DNA of 8,118 bases, from positions 1 to 8,118 of the forward strand of contig JAURXW010000501.1 in the NCBI GenBank assembly GCA_030654205.1. Reading direction: 5' to 3'. Below the pieces are notes generated by a model. The model ran no database searches and was not told where the DNA came from. It saw nothing but the letters and a program-made list of their open reading frames with translations. Shown here piece after piece: positions 6,154 through 8,118 of this stretch. A program made the translations under genes and the position numbers. This DNA is from Bacteriovorax sp. Lineage in GTDB: Bacteria; Bdellovibrionota; Bacteriovoracia; Bacteriovoracales; Bacteriovoracaceae. Each line of letters begins with the position of its first letter. The first letter of the stretch is position 1.

Positions 6154-8020
6154 TAACTGGAAATATGGTGATGATACTTGTACCCGAGGCTAGATTGTCA
6201 GGATTTTTTTGGATTGACTCCACCACCAATTTTCCTCCAAACAATTCAATATATTCACGCATTAATGTAGTGCCCAGGCCATTTCCGAGCTCAGAATTGG
6301 TTCCCAATGAACTAATTAATTTATTACTATAAAAAATATCGTGGATCAAAATAGGGCTAATTCCTTCACCATAATCTCTGAAAGTAATAGCAACTTGATC
6401 AGCTACTAGTTCGGAAGAAATTTCAATTGTTGAATTTTCAGAGGAGAACTTAATCGCATTTGAAAGAATATTATTAACGATATTATTTAAGAAGCACGTT
6501 TTATTGGCCTTGATATAGATATCATTAGGAACTTTGATGAGAAGTTTGATATTTTTATTTTTTAATTGATCTTCAAAAACAATAGAAGAACTTAGTAGTG
6601 ATTCGTAAATATTTATCGGGCTCAAATCAATTTCTTTTTTTCGTTCTGTTAGTAGCTCTTCTTCACGGACACTATTTAAGATATTTGTAATATTGTCAGC
6701 GGCAAAAGAAATTTTTTCAAAAAATAAATGATTATTTCCTTCTAATTGATTCAATTTTAGTAATCGCTTTGAGAGTGAGTTAATAATGGTTAACGAGTTG
6801 GCGATGTCATGAATCAGTACCCTGACAAGGCGCTGGTATTTATCTTTTTGTAACGCCTTTGCTTCTGCCACTAGTTTTTCTTCAGTTATCACGTGAATTT
6901 TGTAAGCCAAGGCGAGGGCCAAAACCAACATCTGGCCTAGGTTTGCATAAAGTAATGAGTGCTGGGTAAAAAAATTATTTGAAATAATTCCAAATGTCAT
7001 CCCAAACCAAGCCAAGAGCGAGAATCCAACAATAAGCCATGAAAATAAATAAAATTTTGCAGTACTGCTTATTTTTCTTAACTCAAAAGAGCAAAAAATA
7101 AAAAACGCGTTGGCTGTAACCAGTAGTATGTCTATTAAATTTCCTAAAAGGACGGAGGCCGTATCGCCTAGTGAAGTGACACCAAAAATAGCGATTATAA
7201 GGCTAATCAACATCAGTGCTTTAAAAAAAATTACATATTTACTTAAAGAATTGGCAATTTCTAAAAAATTATATGTAAACAATGTTGCAAAAAAAAGGGC
7301 CATTGAGGAAAAACAAATTAAATAATGAGAAAAACTAAAGGTACTAGGCATGAATAATTTATCGAGTAATCCATGTATATCAAGTATGACGAGCATAAAG
7401 GAAAGTGAAAATAAGCAGTAGAAAAGATAGTTTTTATCTCTAAGGAATAGGTATATAAATAAATTATAAAAAATTAAACATAATATTCCGCCAATATAAA
7501 AATCCAAAAAAGAGATTTTAGCCGATTGATGGCCATTTAGCGTTTCCATGTTACCAACAAAAACCTTAGAATTGAAATTATGGCGAGATGTGATGTTGAA
7601 GAGAAATGTTTTTTCAGAGTGAGCTGGTAACTCGATTTTAAAGGCCGCTAAAATTCCTTTAAATTTTCTTTTTCCAAAAGGGGTGGAGCTACCAGAAGTT
7701 TCCAAAAAACGAGGCGATAGCTTTGAATCTACTTGTTCAAATAAGTCAATTTTTCCGGTCAGCGTATCAAAATAGAGATATTTTTCAAGCGCGAGAGAAC
7801 TATCGTTTTTTAATGATATATGGGCCTGTTTTGTGCCTGAGAAATATCCATAACGGAGCGTTTTATTTTTGTTTGGAAGAGTTGAGCCGGCAGTAAGAAA
7901 AAAATCCTCACTGATATCTTGTTCTAATGACCCCGTGGCAATATTTATTGATGCAAAAGCATGCGAATTCAGGGTAAGGTGTAGGCTTAAAAAAAGAAGT
8001 ATTATTTGAATTGCGCGCAT
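6137..8020 (-). CDS. 7TMR-DISM sensor histidine kinase
   Basis: A membrane sensor that should autophosphorylate and pass phosphate to a response regulator not present here. A signal peptide (1-23, ending SHAFA) precedes a periplasmic beta-rich domain (about 27-160) of the DISMED2 type, a class thought to bind carbohydrate-like or other small ligands. Seven hydrophobic helices follow, at roughly 171-192, 198-215, 231-253, 262-283, 287-311, 322-345 and 355-376. A short coiled segment (379-395) leads to the H-box LIHDIANSLTI with H404, in which HDIAN replaces the common HExxxP form. The ATPase domain shows NNILSNAIKFS (516-526), DYGEGIS (549-555) and GNGLGTTLM (579-587). The domain plan is complete and all key residues are present. 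The start has AGGA 6 nt upstream. It is divergent from the ABC gene at the right edge (53-bp gap) and has a hairpin terminator after it, so it reads as a single-gene unit. Confidence 0.93.
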   Translation of the reverse strand: MRAIQIILLFLSLHLTLNSHAFASINIATGSLEQDISEDFFLTAGSTLPNKNKTLRYGYFSGTKQAHISLKNDSSLALEKYLYFDTLTGKIDLFEQVDSKLSPRFLETSGSSTPFGKRKFKGILAAFKIELPAHSEKTFLFNITSRHNFNSKVFVGNMETLNGHQSAKISFLDFYIGGILCLIFYNLFIYLFLRDKNYLFYCLFSLSFMLVILDIHGLLDKLFMPSTFSFSHYLICFSSMALFFATLFTYNFLEIANSLSKYVIFFKALMLISLIIAIFGVTSLGDTASVLLGNLIDILLVTANAFFIFCSFELRKISSTAKFYLFSWLIVGFSLLAWFGMTFGIISNNFFTQHSLLYANLGQMLVLALALAYKIHVITEEKLVAEAKALQKDKYQRLVRVLIHDIANSLTIINSLSKRLLKLNQLEGNNHLFFEKISFAADNITNILNSVREEELLTERKKEIDLSPINIYESLLSSSIVFEDQLKNKNIKLLIKVPNDIYIKANKTCFLNNIVNNILSNAIKFSSENSTIEISSELVADQVAITFRDYGEGISPILIHDIFYSNKLISSLGTNSELGNGLGTTLMREYIELFGGKLVVESIQKNPDNLASGTSIITIFPVIYLSN

Positions 8021-8073
8021 ATAAAATCCTAGCGTAATTTTCTTAAATATTAAAGGGATGTCAGGTTTTATTT

Positions 8074-8118
8074 ATGATTAGTTTTAACAACGTTTCTAAG
8101 CATTACGGCGGACAAATA
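8074..8118 (+). CDS. ABC-type ATPase, N-terminal fragment (cut by window edge)
   Basis: An open frame from ATG 8074 gives MISFNNVSKHYGGQI to the last base. The pattern (hydrophobic)-F-x-NVSKxYGG is the typical first strand of ABC ATPase domains, ending at the aromatic A-loop tyrosine that stacks on ATP. The Walker A motif is beyond the edge, so an ABC-F protein, an FtsE-like protein and a transporter ATPase cannot be separated. AGG at 8063-8065 is 8 nt upstream, and an in-frame TAA at 8044 limits the start. The 53-bp gap to the divergent kinase (8021-8073) shows no convincing promoter pair; the -35 elements may lie within the coding ends. Confidence 0.6.
   Translation, partial: MISFNNVSKHYGGQI

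Noticed and set aside
8058..8065. ATGTCAGG shared with the palindrome arm at 1804-1811
   Set aside because: One shared 8-mer between two short intergenic regions is not rare by chance, and the 8058 copy has no inverted partner.
8058..8081. ATG at 8058 preceded by AAAGGG, giving a 7-codon frame that overlaps the ABC gene start
   Set aside because: The AAAGGG touches the ATG with no spacing, so it is not a usable ribosome site for it. The frame is too short to judge as a leader peptide.
1..8118. CRISPR arrays, tRNA or rRNA genes, insertion sequences, prophage or defence genes
   Set aside because: There are no spaced direct repeats, cloverleaf sequences, transposase motifs or terminal repeats. 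All long frames are explained by housekeeping or signalling genes.

Overview
This window is AT-rich bacterial DNA, roughly 35-37% G+C by eye, and is densely coded with short intergenic gaps. The gene set suggests a Gram-negative predator-type bacterium of the Bdellovibrionota, most likely Bacteriovorax/Halobacteriovorax/Peredibacter-like. The grounds are low G+C, a RapA close to the proteobacterial form, an HD-GYP-like protein with an eroded motif, a 7TMR-DISM histidine kinase with an HDIAN-type H-box, and many GGCC sites in an AT-rich background. The placement is inference and was not checked by any search.

Left block, minus strand (1-1743): an ABC-F ATPase of the YbiT type (160-1743) is followed after 4 nt by the 5' end of what reads as a KirBac-type inward-rectifier potassium channel (155 down past the window edge). 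The second ATPase half of the ABC-F protein has lost its P-loop and its catalytic glutamate.

Divergent control region (1744-1935): it holds two outward-facing sigma70-like promoters. A perfect 16-bp palindrome overlaps the -35 of the ABC-F promoter and lies just upstream of the opposite one.

Middle block, plus strand (1936-5099): an apparent three-gene operon. It encodes an unrecognised acidic 85-aa protein, a 45-aa single-helix membrane protein starting at GTG, and a 900-aa RapA (HepA), the Swi2/Snf2 ATPase that recycles RNA polymerase. A rho-independent terminator for this operon lies inside the 3' coding end of the convergent next gene; the two stop codons are only 3 nt apart.

Right block, minus strand (5103-8020): a 313-aa HD-domain protein related to HD-GYP cyclic-di-GMP phosphodiesterases but with key motif residues changed, with its own promoter. 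Upstream of it is a 627-aa 7TMR-DISM sensor histidine kinase with its own terminator hairpin. At the right edge (8074-8118) a divergent gene begins with an ABC-ATPase N-terminus.

The themes are gene-expression machinery (ABC-F ribosome factor, RapA) and signalling (sensor kinase, HD protein). I see no RNA genes, insertion sequences, CRISPR arrays or phage genes. I found no convincing new multi-gene system. The best leads are the one-sided ABC-F ATPase, the two small proteins in front of RapA, the palindromic operator, and the GGCC excess.
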